Of a DNA stretch of 37,331 bases, positions 8,084-17,700 are shown in pieces. The notes under the pieces are model-generated. The model was not told where the DNA came from, searched no databases, and was given only the letters and a program-made list of their open reading frames with translations. Source of the stretch: Fidelibacterota bacterium (GTDB lineage Bacteria; Fidelibacterota; UBA8477; JABMPR01); assembly GCA_018650795.1 (NCBI GenBank), contig JABIFG010000125.1, positions 1 to 37,331 of the forward strand, in the 5' to 3' direction. The position numbers and the translations under genes are program-made. How positions within the stretch are numbered: the stretch's first letter is position 1; every line of letters starts with the position of its first letter.

Positions 8084-11000
8084 ATGAAATTTCGCAACAT
8101 GCTGATCAGCATGCTAATACCCGTTATGGTAATTCAAGTCGCTTTTGCCGGAACAACTGGAAAAATTTCGGGGCGCGTCACTGACGCATCTACGGGCGAG
8201 CAGTTGGTCGGGGTCAATGTATTTATAAAAGGGACCAACCTTGGTGCTGCTGCAGATCTTGAAGGTCAGTATTACATAATTAATGTACCCGTTGGGATCT
8301 ATTCAGTTCAAGCGCAATACATTGGGTATACTTTAATTGAAATTCAAGAAGTGCAGGTGAATGCGGACCTCACGACAACCCTTGATATTGAGATGTCCAC
8401 AGAGATTATTCAGAGTTCTGAATCAGTTGTGGTTGTCGCCAAGCGATCTCTAGTACAAAAAGATTTAACTGCCAGTAGACGTACACTCGCAGCCGAAGAT
8501 CTCTCCAATATGCCGGTGACTAGCGTTGAAGGCGCTGTGGCTCTGTCTGCAGGTGCTGTGAACGATGGTGGCTTGCACCTCCGAGGTGGACGTGCCAGTG
8601 AAGTTGTGTATCTGTTTGATGGTATTGCCCTCAACGATCCACTGACTGGTAACCCCAACGATGCTGACGTGCCTGTGATGGCTGTTGATGAGGCAAATAT
8701 TCTATCTGGTGGATTTGGTGCTGAATACGGTGGCGCCCAATCTGGTGTGATTAACATTGTTTCTGCTGAGGGTGGCAGGGGTGTCAAAGGTAAGCTGAGA
8801 TATACTACCTCCAGTCTTGTTGCCGATGCCTTTACTGGACAGGATCCTCACCAACGTCAAAAATTAGAATTCAGCGGAAGTCTTCCCCTCCTAACTCCAA
8901 AATTGAATTTATTCGTTTCTGGGGAAATTGACGAAAATAGCGGACGATTCCTCAATCAATGGGGTGACCTGAACAATTACACAGCCAAGCTGACCTATCG
9001 CATGAGTGATGCTGTCAAATTTAATTTGAGTGGGCTCTATACAAGGTCTATCAGCCAATGGGGCTATGTTCACGGGTATAGCCATACCATCCTGGAAGAT
9101 CGTATGCGCTCATATATGCCGCGCTATCTGGAATCATATGATGGTTCTGGCACCGATTTTACCGATGGTACCCTCATGGATGATGAGATTCCAGATTATT
9201 ACGGGTCCTGGCTAAGCACTGCTGGTCTGCAAACTGAGGATGTAAATGGTAATGGTATCCTTGACGCAGGTGAAGATTATAATGAGAATGGCAAGATTGA
9301 TGAAGAAGGTCTGCTGGATAACTGGTATGGCAATGGCCAACTCGATACAGAAGATTTAAATAGAAATGGTATCCTGGATGATGGTGAAGATTTAAATGGT
9401 AATGGCATCATGGATTCCGAAGATGTGGATCGCAACAATGCCCTGACCAGCTACAACATGTCTGAACGACTACCCTGGACGGATCGTAGTAGTAATCTCA
9501 TGATGGGTGGATTTACACACACGTTGTCACCCAAAACATATTATGAAGTAAAGATTGCTCGTTATCAAACCAAACGGCAAACAAATATCATTGAACGTGT
9601 CAATGAGGACAGAAACTACAACGGTCTCCTTGACGATGGAGAAGACCTCAACGGCAATGGTGTTCTAGACGACTACGATGCAGACGAAAAAATCTGGGGC
9701 TTCGATGATAGTCAGGACATGTTCCATGACGCTAATGATAATGATTATGTAGATGAATCTGAACGCGATTGGGATGGTGATGGTGATATCGATGATTTAG
9801 ATAAAGCCAACTGGATTGATTGGGTAGATTTTCCAATCGATGAGGGTTTCAAGCATTACCGCGATTTTTACGGAGTGGGGCCATATAATCCATATACCTA
9901 TAATCGAGACCACTGGCACGCTGATGATAAGATCACTACAACAGTTAAACTTGATTTTGTTACACAATATGATCAACACAATAAGGTCAGTACTGGTCTG
10001 GAGTATAAAGGTTACGACCTTTTTAACCATGATCCACCAGATCGTTACGGTTATGCCGAGAGTTATCAGGTAACTCCATACGATTTTTCACTTTACCTGA
10101 ATGATAAAATGGAATTCCCCGGTTTGATCATGAATATTGGTCTGCGTTGGGAACGCTTTGATCCAAACCAGGACTATCCCGGTGATGTCACGGACCCAAC
10201 CTGGACTTCAGATGACTTTGGTGACTGGGACGGCAATGGTACCTCGGAATATTATGATGAGGCAAAAGTTGGATCCTACATCCATGAATTAAGAGATTTA
10301 AAGAACCCTCAGAGTGCCGGTACTGAGATGCGTTTTGCTCCACGTTTAGGGGTATCTCATCCAATCACAGAACGTGATATGCTTTATTTTAATTATGGCC
10401 GCTATTACCAGCGTCCACGCCTGGACTATCTCTTCAGGAATATTACCTATAATATGGGTGGTGGTTTTCCAATTGTTGGTGACCCTAATCTGGAACCAGA
10501 ATTGACGACCTCATACGAAGTAGGTGTGCGTCACGAGTTCCAGAACAAGATGATGGTTGAGGCCAAAGGTTTCTATAAGGATATCTTTGGTTTGACAGAT
10601 ACAAAAGCCATCTACTGGACGGTATCAGATTGGTACACAACTTATTTTAATGCTGATTATGGATCAGTTCGAGGGTTTGAACTATCCCTGATCCGCAGAC
10701 CTCCCAGTATGTTCTATGGTGAGTTGAATTATACCTACTCCATCGCTAAGGGAAAGGCCTCTGCAGCAGGTCAGGGTTATTCAACTGAGTGGTCTGGAAA
10801 TATTATTCCCACTTTTGAATCTTTTCTTGACTGGGATCAGACTCATACATTCGCCGGTAATATTAACATGAAATATCAGGGATTCCTGGCCAGCATGGTC
10901 ATTACAGCTGGTAGTGGTACCAGATATACGCTTCCAGGTCAGGGCAGACTCATTGTTGAGAATGAAGGCGTCATGCCCAGCACCAGTACCACAGACTTGA

Positions 11001-11305
11001 GATTATCCTACAGATATGATATCGGGAAGACCAATACACAGGTCTTTATGTTGGTCACTAATCTATTTGATCGGGTGAATATCAATACTGTGGCGGATAC
11101 CGAGTGGTATCATACTTACCGGACCCTTGCTGAGGTTTATGAGGCTGGAGATTTGACATTCGAAGAATACCTGGCTCAGACTGATAGCAATAATGATGGG
11201 GAAGTGGATTACAATAAATCCCATCCTGAAATGGGCTCCGATCTGAACCCAGTTGTTTATGGTGACACTCGTAGATACCAAATTGGTATCTCCTTTGGTT
11301 TCTAA
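8084..11305 (+). CDS. TonB-dependent receptor with inserted calcium-type repeats, cassette B
   Basis: A 1073-aa outer-membrane TonB-dependent receptor. Signal peptide about 1-22 (LIPVMVIQVAFA); carboxypeptidase-regulatory-like domain about 25-105 (GKISGRVTDASTGEQLVGVN); TonB-box-like ESVVVVAKR at 113-121; plug about 125-235 with LHLRGGR (164-170), VYLFDG and GGFGAEYGGAQSGVINIV. The barrel follows and ends RYQIGISFGF. Unusual are two Asp/Asn-rich insertions in the barrel region. Residues 386-453 hold several DxNxNGxxD units (DVNGNGILDAGED, DLNRNGILDDGED, DLNGNGIMDSED). Residues 509-575 hold more (DLNGNGVLDD, DWDGDGDIDDLD). Such units resemble EF-hand or thrombospondin type 3 calcium loops and probably sit in extracellular loops. 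The ribosome binding site GGAGG (8070-8074) is 9 bases upstream of the ATG. It is the first gene of cassette B. Confidence 0.93.
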   Translation: MKFRNMLISMLIPVMVIQVAFAGTTGKISGRVTDASTGEQLVGVNVFIKGTNLGAAADLEGQYYIINVPVGIYSVQAQYIGYTLIEIQEVQVNADLTTTLDIEMSTEIIQSSESVVVVAKRSLVQKDLTASRRTLAAEDLSNMPVTSVEGAVALSAGAVNDGGLHLRGGRASEVVYLFDGIALNDPLTGNPNDADVPVMAVDEANILSGGFGAEYGGAQSGVINIVSAEGGRGVKGKLRYTTSSLVADAFTGQDPHQRQKLEFSGSLPLLTPKLNLFVSGEIDENSGRFLNQWGDLNNYTAKLTYRMSDAVKFNLSGLYTRSISQWGYVHGYSHTILEDRMRSYMPRYLESYDGSGTDFTDGTLMDDEIPDYYGSWLSTAGLQTEDVNGNGILDAGEDYNENGKIDEEGLLDNWYGNGQLDTEDLNRNGILDDGEDLNGNGIMDSEDVDRNNALTSYNMSERLPWTDRSSNLMMGGFTHTLSPKTYYEVKIARYQTKRQTNIIERVNEDRNYNGLLDDGEDLNGNGVLDDYDADEKIWGFDDSQDMFHDANDNDYVDESERDWDGDGDIDDLDKANWIDWVDFPIDEGFKHYRDFYGVGPYNPYTYNRDHWHADDKITTTVKLDFVTQYDQHNKVSTGLEYKGYDLFNHDPPDRYGYAESYQVTPYDFSLYLNDKMEFPGLIMNIGLRWERFDPNQDYPGDVTDPTWTSDDFGDWDGNGTSEYYDEAKVGSYIHELRDLKNPQSAGTEMRFAPRLGVSHPITERDMLYFNYGRYYQRPRLDYLFRNITYNMGGGFPIVGDPNLEPELTTSYEVGVRHEFQNKMMVEAKGFYKDIFGLTDTKAIYWTVSDWYTTYFNADYGSVRGFELSLIRRPPSMFYGELNYTYSIAKGKASAAGQGYSTEWSGNIIPTFESFLDWDQTHTFAGNINMKYQGFLASMVITAGSGTRYTLPGQGRLIVENEGVMPSTSTTDLRLSYRYDIGKTNTQVFMLVTNLFDRVNINTVADTEWYHTYRTLAEVYEAGDLTFEEYLAQTDSNNDGEVDYNKSHPEMGSDLNPVVYGDTRRYQIGISFGF

Positions 11306-11333
11306 TTAATTGAAAAGTTAGGTCCACTATTTT

Positions 11334-13709
11334 ATGAAATTGGCAAATTTTAATCTGATGACGCGACTTGTAATTGCTTTCATGTTTCTGGTAACCCCGG
11401 AACTCTTGGATGCCCGCAACAAGCTGCATGAGGGTGGGGGCAGTCAGCTTGCAAAGCCCTCTGCACGCCCTGAGAAAGCATATTTTATTCATTCCACTGG
11501 AAATCTTTGGACGACGGTTTCAAACTTTGGTTCTGTAGGAGACCCAAACTCAGCCTCCGCAGGAAGACCATCCATGCAATGGCCAGGAGGAGCAAGTAGT
11601 AACTATTTGTATGATGGCGGTATCTGGATTGGTACCCTTATTGGTGGCGATCCTATAGTAACATCCTACTTCTATAACCCAGATCAGGAATATTTTCCTA
11701 CCACTGGTTTTCCAGGTGAATTGGGAACAACTGTGGGAGGTAGTAAGGCAAAATCTCTGGAAGATAGTTATATGATTTTTGATGATTTGGAAAGCCATTC
11801 TGAAAGTAGCCACCTACCTCTGGGAGTCCGCATAGTCCAGCGTGGTATGACCTGGAGTTTGCCAGATTATGATGATGCCGTCGCTTTCGAATATGAGATC
11901 TTTAATACGGGTTTAAACGGAGATTTAACTGATGTTCATGTTGGTTTCTGGTATGATGTAGATGTTGCATCTATTGATGACTCAAGTCCACATATTGACG
12001 ATTTAGTCGATTATGATGGCTGGGATGAAGCTGATACAGATACTGATATTCAAGATTCAGTAGATCCCTATGATCTAAACGGTGATGGGTGGACTGGATA
12101 TGATGAGTATGGTGTACCTTACGATAGGGATCAGGGCCACAACCCTAACTATGATCCGAGTCTGATTGAAGCCGATGGATTTTACGATGAATGGGGTATC
12201 CTGTTTGACGCAGCTGCACCTGCCCTTATGTGGCAGACTGATGTGGATGAACTAGGACGTGTAGCCGGACAACCAGCAATCGTTGATGGTGATACGCTCC
12301 ATGGTTATATCTTTCCACGTAGTGTCTCCTACATATATGATGGTGACGACCCTGTATCTTCAAGTAACGATTATGGTGAGCATGAAATGACACCTGAGGT
12401 GGATGGTTGGTTTGGTGGTATGATTTTAGCTACCGGCGCAGAACCCAAAGAAATTGAAGGTCGCCTCTATAGCGTCGCTTCTTCACATCAGTGGTGGAAC
12501 TGGGAATCAGATCCAAAAACAGATGCTGATAGATGGGATTACATGCTGGGACAACATGTGGCGAGTCAATCGAAAAAGTTCTTAAACAACCCGTTGGAAT
12601 TGGGATTTCCTCAATTTGATTATCGCTTTTTACTCACAACAGGTCCTTTTGATCTCCCAGAAGGCAGCTCTATCAAACTTGTTTTTGTGGCTGTCATTGG
12701 AAAAGGATTAGAAGGCATGCGTGAAAATGCTGACAATATTGTAGAAGCCTATTATTCTGGTAGTGAAACCAGCAACCCCTACAATGCCAGTAATTGGGAT
12801 GAGGATAAACATTGGGTTCTACCCATTCCACCTGCTGTTCCAAATCTATCTTATTCTCCAATAAATAATGGAATAGAATTAGCCTGGGATAGGACAGCCG
12901 AAATCAGTGTTGATCCTAACCTGGGAAGAACTGACTTTCAAGGTTATCAACTCTACAGAGCAGAATATAATCCTCAGGGTTGGAGTATGATTTATGCCTG
13001 TGATATGGTCGACGCACCAGTCTATGTTGTGAATATGGTGGGTGATACATTGAATCCAAAATTATCAGGATCAGAGACCCTTTATCATGGTGAAGAAGGT
13101 TGGGCAGAATCAACAGGCGATTGGGTCTTGGTTGATTTACCTGACATCGAACAAACCTATGAAGATTTAGGGGGTACCACTGCCTGGGGATCTTCGGTGA
13201 TCTCACCGTTAAATAGTATTCCGTACTTTTATGCTTTGAGTGCCTATGATCCAATTAAAACTGCTGCTGAGGCGGGGCAGGATTTACCGCGGGCATATTC
13301 ACCCCTGAGCAATTACAAGAAGACCTTATCGGGAGCACCTGTGGCTGTCTATCCTTCCAGACTTTATGAAGTTGGAGAAGCAGTGCCCAGCCTCGATAAT
13401 GTAAAAGTGGTTCCCAATCCATATCGTGGTACCGCTCTTTGGGAAGCCCAATATGAGGATCGCCTCAAATTTGCTGGCTTACCACCCGTTGCCAAAATTA
13501 CCATCTTTACTCTTTCAGGTGATATGGTCATCGAGATCGAGCATAATAATGGGACTGATTATGAGTTCTGGGATTTGGTCAGTCGTAATAATCAATCTGC
13601 TGTCAGTGGACTATACCTGTATGTCGTGGAAGCTCCAGACGTTGACGTCGTGGGCGAAAGCTCTTCGACCATGGTAAAGAAAGTTGACAAATTCGCACTG
13701 TTCCGTTAA
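11334..13709 (+). CDS. Secreted partner protein B with Fn3-like domain and PNPY-type C-terminal sorting domain
   Basis: A 791-aa exported protein of unknown function, homologous by motif to the proteins at 3098 and 34177. The signal peptide is at about residues 1-27 (LVIAFMFLVTPELLDA). The N-terminal region has MQWPGGASSNYLYDGGIWIG, matching the WPQGNATYAIYASGLWMAG block of partner A. An acidic region with DLNGDGWTGYDEYG suggests calcium binding. GPFDLPEG starts at 437. An Fn3-like domain begins about 500 (IELAWDRTAE, then DFQGYQLYRA). The C-terminal domain begins about 690 (VKVVPNPYRG) and runs through ITIFTLSGDMVIEIEH and SGLYLYVVE to a terminal KKVDKFALFR. It lies 28 bp after the receptor and 20 bp before the PorV-like gene, so it is probably co-transcribed with both. 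Surface attachment or release through T9SS is likely; the ligand is unknown. Confidence 0.85.
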   Translation: MKLANFNLMTRLVIAFMFLVTPELLDARNKLHEGGGSQLAKPSARPEKAYFIHSTGNLWTTVSNFGSVGDPNSASAGRPSMQWPGGASSNYLYDGGIWIGTLIGGDPIVTSYFYNPDQEYFPTTGFPGELGTTVGGSKAKSLEDSYMIFDDLESHSESSHLPLGVRIVQRGMTWSLPDYDDAVAFEYEIFNTGLNGDLTDVHVGFWYDVDVASIDDSSPHIDDLVDYDGWDEADTDTDIQDSVDPYDLNGDGWTGYDEYGVPYDRDQGHNPNYDPSLIEADGFYDEWGILFDAAAPALMWQTDVDELGRVAGQPAIVDGDTLHGYIFPRSVSYIYDGDDPVSSSNDYGEHEMTPEVDGWFGGMILATGAEPKEIEGRLYSVASSHQWWNWESDPKTDADRWDYMLGQHVASQSKKFLNNPLELGFPQFDYRFLLTTGPFDLPEGSSIKLVFVAVIGKGLEGMRENADNIVEAYYSGSETSNPYNASNWDEDKHWVLPIPPAVPNLSYSPINNGIELAWDRTAEISVDPNLGRTDFQGYQLYRAEYNPQGWSMIYACDMVDAPVYVVNMVGDTLNPKLSGSETLYHGEEGWAESTGDWVLVDLPDIEQTYEDLGGTTAWGSSVISPLNSIPYFYALSAYDPIKTAAEAGQDLPRAYSPLSNYKKTLSGAPVAVYPSRLYEVGEAVPSLDNVKVVPNPYRGTALWEAQYEDRLKFAGLPPVAKITIFTLSGDMVIEIEHNNGTDYEFWDLVSRNNQSAVSGLYLYVVEAPDVDVVGESSSTMVKKVDKFALFR

Positions 13710-13729
13710 AGAAAGCTACGAGTGAGACT

Positions 13730-14719
13730 ATGAATATGAAATTTAAAGCTATTGTCTTAATGATCTTTCTGCTGACCGGGCCCGGTGCTCATGCTCAGGA
13801 AGTATTTGAAAAAATTGGAACGGCTGGAGCCCACTTTCTTGATGTATCTCTGGATGCAGGAATTCGAGGAATGGGGGATGCATCTTCTGCATTAATTATT
13901 CCAGATGCTTATGCAATCCATTATAACCCTGCCACGTTGGTCTATGTACCCTCCTGGAGTACCTCATTTGGGATGGTCAATTATTTTGCTGGTATCTCGG
14001 TAACAGGAGGCGCTGCTGCCTACCGTATGGAAGGTATTGGTACCGTGGGTCTTCATTACAGAGGCTTAAACTCTGGTGAAATGGAAGAAACCACGGTTCT
14101 ACAACAGAGTGGAACTGGAAACACATTTGAATGGAACGATGTGGCCTTGGGTGTGAGCTTTGCTCGCTCCTTTACCGATAAATTCAGTTTCGGTATGAAT
14201 GTCAACTATATCAAAGAATCCATTGATGTATACGACCTCAATGCCTCAGCCTGGTCCATTGATCTTGGTACCTTCTACATGACTGGCTTTCGTTCCCTGC
14301 GTTTAGGTATGACCATTCGTAATTTTGGACCGGAGTTAGATTTTGCTACCAGCTTTACAGACTATAATAATGGCGAAATTGTACTTGAGCCCAGTGAATA
14401 TCACCCCTTTCATATGCCTCTGACCTTTCAGGTTGGTGTAGCCATGGATTTCCTGGAGAACTCCAAGAACCAGGCTCTCACAGTGGCAATTGATGCAGTG
14501 CATCCCAATGAAGCTTCTGAGAGATTTAATATTGGTGCTGACTATACCTTTATGAATACCATACACCTGCGTGGTGGTTGGTACACGAATCATAACTCAG
14601 CTTCCCTCTTTGGAGGGTTTGGTTTGGAAGTGAGTTCCATAGGCCGATTTGATTACGCGATTTCCTCCTACGATTTGCTAGGGGTTATCCACCAATTCTC
14701 AATGACGATTTCACGGTAA
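13730..14719 (+). CDS. PorV/PorQ-like outer-membrane protein, cassette B
   Basis: A 329-aa outer-membrane protein of the PorV/PorQ type. The signal peptide is about 1-22 (IVLMIFLLTGPGAHA). Family features are RGMGDASSA (46-54) followed by HYNPATL (64-70), the equivalent of the NPAG region, and a run of predicted beta strands such as GTVGLHYRGLNSGEMEE, KFSFGMNVNYIKES and FNIGADYTF. A second in-frame ATG six bases downstream is an alternative start. It parallels the gene at 6470: same family, same place after a PNPY-CTD protein. A role in delivering partner B, or the next gene's product, to the T9SS sortase is inferred from PorV function. No terminator follows; the next gene's ribosome binding site overlaps this stop codon region, indicating one operon. 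Confidence 0.82.
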   Translation: MNMKFKAIVLMIFLLTGPGAHAQEVFEKIGTAGAHFLDVSLDAGIRGMGDASSALIIPDAYAIHYNPATLVYVPSWSTSFGMVNYFAGISVTGGAAAYRMEGIGTVGLHYRGLNSGEMEETTVLQQSGTGNTFEWNDVALGVSFARSFTDKFSFGMNVNYIKESIDVYDLNASAWSIDLGTFYMTGFRSLRLGMTIRNFGPELDFATSFTDYNNGEIVLEPSEYHPFHMPLTFQVGVAMDFLENSKNQALTVAIDAVHPNEASERFNIGADYTFMNTIHLRGGWYTNHNSASLFGGFGLEVSSIGRFDYAISSYDLLGVIHQFSMTISR

Positions 14720-14725
14720 GGGTGG
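14718..14725 (+). promoter_or_regulatory. Ribosome binding site deciding the start at 14734
   Basis: AAGGGTGG overlaps the previous stop codon and lies 8 bases before ATG 14734. An in-frame GTG at 14722 falls inside this site, so the ATG is preferred. Confidence 0.7.
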
Positions 14726-14733
14726 GTCTAGCT

Positions 14734-17700
14734 ATGATTCTAAAAAATAAAATAATCAGTATCTCTTTATCTATTCTCCTGGTGAGTGCTCTGGCATTTG
14801 GATCTGCTCCTGTTGTGCAGACTGCCAACTATTCTCCCAACACCAACCAACTGGTTCTGGCTTTTGATCAGGATGTAAAAGTAGATAATGTGCTTTTGGG
14901 CTTGATCTCCTTTGATGATGATCAAGGTGGGCCTAACGCCGACATCAACCTTTTAGGTGGCAGTGTTCATAACCCTGGTGGTTTGACTTTAAGTGATGAA
15001 ATCACTATTAATCTGCTCTATGATGATATCATTGATAGTTATACCGGAGAGTTTTTTGGGAATACTACATATCTCTTCGAATTATGGGGAACTGATGTTT
15101 CTCAAGTTAAATCCTTAGAAGCTATGGCCAGCACCAACCTGGCTGTGTCCACTGGAGCTGGAGCCTTTGTTTCTGCTGCCAATGAAGCCTCTACAACCCA
15201 AACCGTAGCCTGTGCTGTCGGAGTTGCTGATTCAAGACCAAGCATCTTGTCAGCACAATATGATGCTAACGTTAATAGACTTCGTCTAACTTTTGACGAC
15301 GTTGTGCAATATGATCTTCTGGCTGAAGACCGCTCTATCGATGGAGGTCCAGGAAATGGGCTGCTCCAGAGCCCTATCGCTGGTAATGATGATGGTGAAG
15401 ATAGAAATGGAAACGAAACGCTTGATTTTGAACCAAATATTCGCCCCTTTGAAATTGGTTTGGTCAGTAATGCTGGCAGTATGGCTTTGGAAAATATTGC
15501 ACTTATCCTCCCTGCTGAGGACAATGACACCCTTGATATAGAATTAACAGGCAATGATGCAAAACGTCTGGAAGCCACCATTGGTTATACTGGCTTGCAG
15601 CTTGCAATAAACGAATGGGCTTTCGTGGATACACTATATAATCCTAATTATCCCAGTGATGTTGCTGTAAGTGTTATTCCTGATTCAGTCAATTTTGTGG
15701 CCGATTCAGCCTCATATGACCGTTCAAAAAATATATTGAGTATCTATTTTTCAAATCTCATGACAGCTGGACGGACAATCACACTTACGAACCCATCTCC
15801 AGTCTATACCAAGTTTCATCTGACTACGGATGCCGGGACATACACCTTGAATGGTGTTGAGGGAAATCCCTCAGGAGTATCTGGTTTTAATAACTCAGCT
15901 TTTAAATTTAAGTTGCCTATTCCGGATCAGGCTGGGACAGAAGCGCTCCTTGATGGATCAGCCATGACCCTGGCCATGAATTCTTTTGCGCTTTATGACA
16001 ATTTGAATAATGGTAATACTGACTTTGCAGATGTCCCTGTGCGCCTCACGTCTTCTGCATCGGCCAACGAGCAGCCTCCTGTGCTGATCTCCTCCGCTTA
16101 TGATTATGACAGTCATACTGTGACCCTGACCTGGGATCTCACGCTGGGTGTCGGATTCTATAAGGGTGATGCTCTTACTGTCTTTGATGATGCTGATTAT
16201 CAGGAATTGACTGGTATGCTGCTTTATGATACGGTTGCAGACACAGCTATAGTCCTGGGTGAAGGTAAGGTTTACTACTCAGGCAGTAAGAAGAATACTT
16301 ATATTGAATTGTTGGATGCAGATGCAATTGCACTTGAAACACATCCCAACATTAATTCACTCCAGACCTATCTGGATGAATCCATATTTAATGCCTTCCT
16401 CTTTTTGAATGGAAATGCAGCCACCGGAGCCAACGATTCAGTATTCTGCGACATTATAGCAGATACAACTGCACCAGAAATTGAAAGTGCCAGGTTTAAC
16501 GTATTTACCAAGTTGCTGGAACTGGATGTCAATGAACCTGTAACTTATACAGGTATAGACGTTTCATCTTTTGCATTGGCAGGTGTCGGCATCGCTGGAA
16601 CCATTTTAAATGAAGCAGGGGATACGTATACTTCAGCACTGTCCATTGAAGTCAGTGAAGCAACATATAGTGCCTTGACAGCTTTACCTGATAGTGTGTT
16701 TATTGCTCCTGATTTAGTTTCTAGTGCATCAGCCCTCGTGAATATCACGGGGCTTCAGTCTACTACTGACACACTCAGAACCTCCATTGGTCGTACATTC
16801 TATCTGCGTAGTTTTGAAGCCTTCGCACCTAGCCCCGCTCTAAGATTTGGGGCATTGAAACTCATCGGAATGTATGCCGATATCTATGTTGATGATGAAA
16901 TGTGGGCTGAAGGCAAGATCGACGAAGATAATCTGCTTGAAATTCAGACTGCTTTTGAAACCTCCACACCTATTGACAGTACCAAGGGTATCAAGGCTAT
17001 AGTGGATGCCTACTATGGTGGTACTCTAGATACTGATGGGAATGGAAAACTCATAATCTTCCTCGCTGATCTGCTTGACGAATATGACCTGGGACGGAAC
17101 GATACTCAGGATTCTTTCTTTGAAAATGGATTTGCCAGTCTAACTGATACGACTGACTCTCAATATTCAAATCAGAGCGACATGATTTACCTGGATGTTG
17201 ATCCTCAAATAATTGGTGAAGCTCCCTATGCTGAATGGGATGAGTCAATGCTTAATGCACTCACATATCAGTATACGCTGCTTTCAGCCATGTCTCAACG
17301 TCCTGAGCAAGAGCGCTGGATACATTATGGTGTTGCTCTCAAAATGCAGGAGCAAACTGTTGGCAATATCAAGTTTTTCGGTGATGGTGTGAAAACCGCA
17401 TCCACTGCCAATAATGAACTGACCTACATTGCTGGAAGCCTGTTGAATTCCCGTAATGACCTGTTCAATGTCTATAACTATTTCACCTATCTAACTGAGA
17501 AATTCAGGGTTGGTAATGATTCCCTGGCTATTATAAAAAATATAGCTCAATCTGAAATTGTCGGCGTTGATGCCGTTGATGGTGCATTATCAGATCTAGG
17601 ATTTGATATGAGTGCGGCTCAGAGTTATCTCAATTATGCAGTGGCTTGTTTTCTTGATCTCAATCAGGAGAGTGATGCTGAATCGCTAAAATATGGTGGG

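Noticed and set aside
9236..9810. Reading the Asp/Asn repeats as a dockerin, implying a cellulosome
   Set aside because: Dockerins are two-repeat C-terminal modules; here the units are inside a barrel protein and no cohesin is seen.
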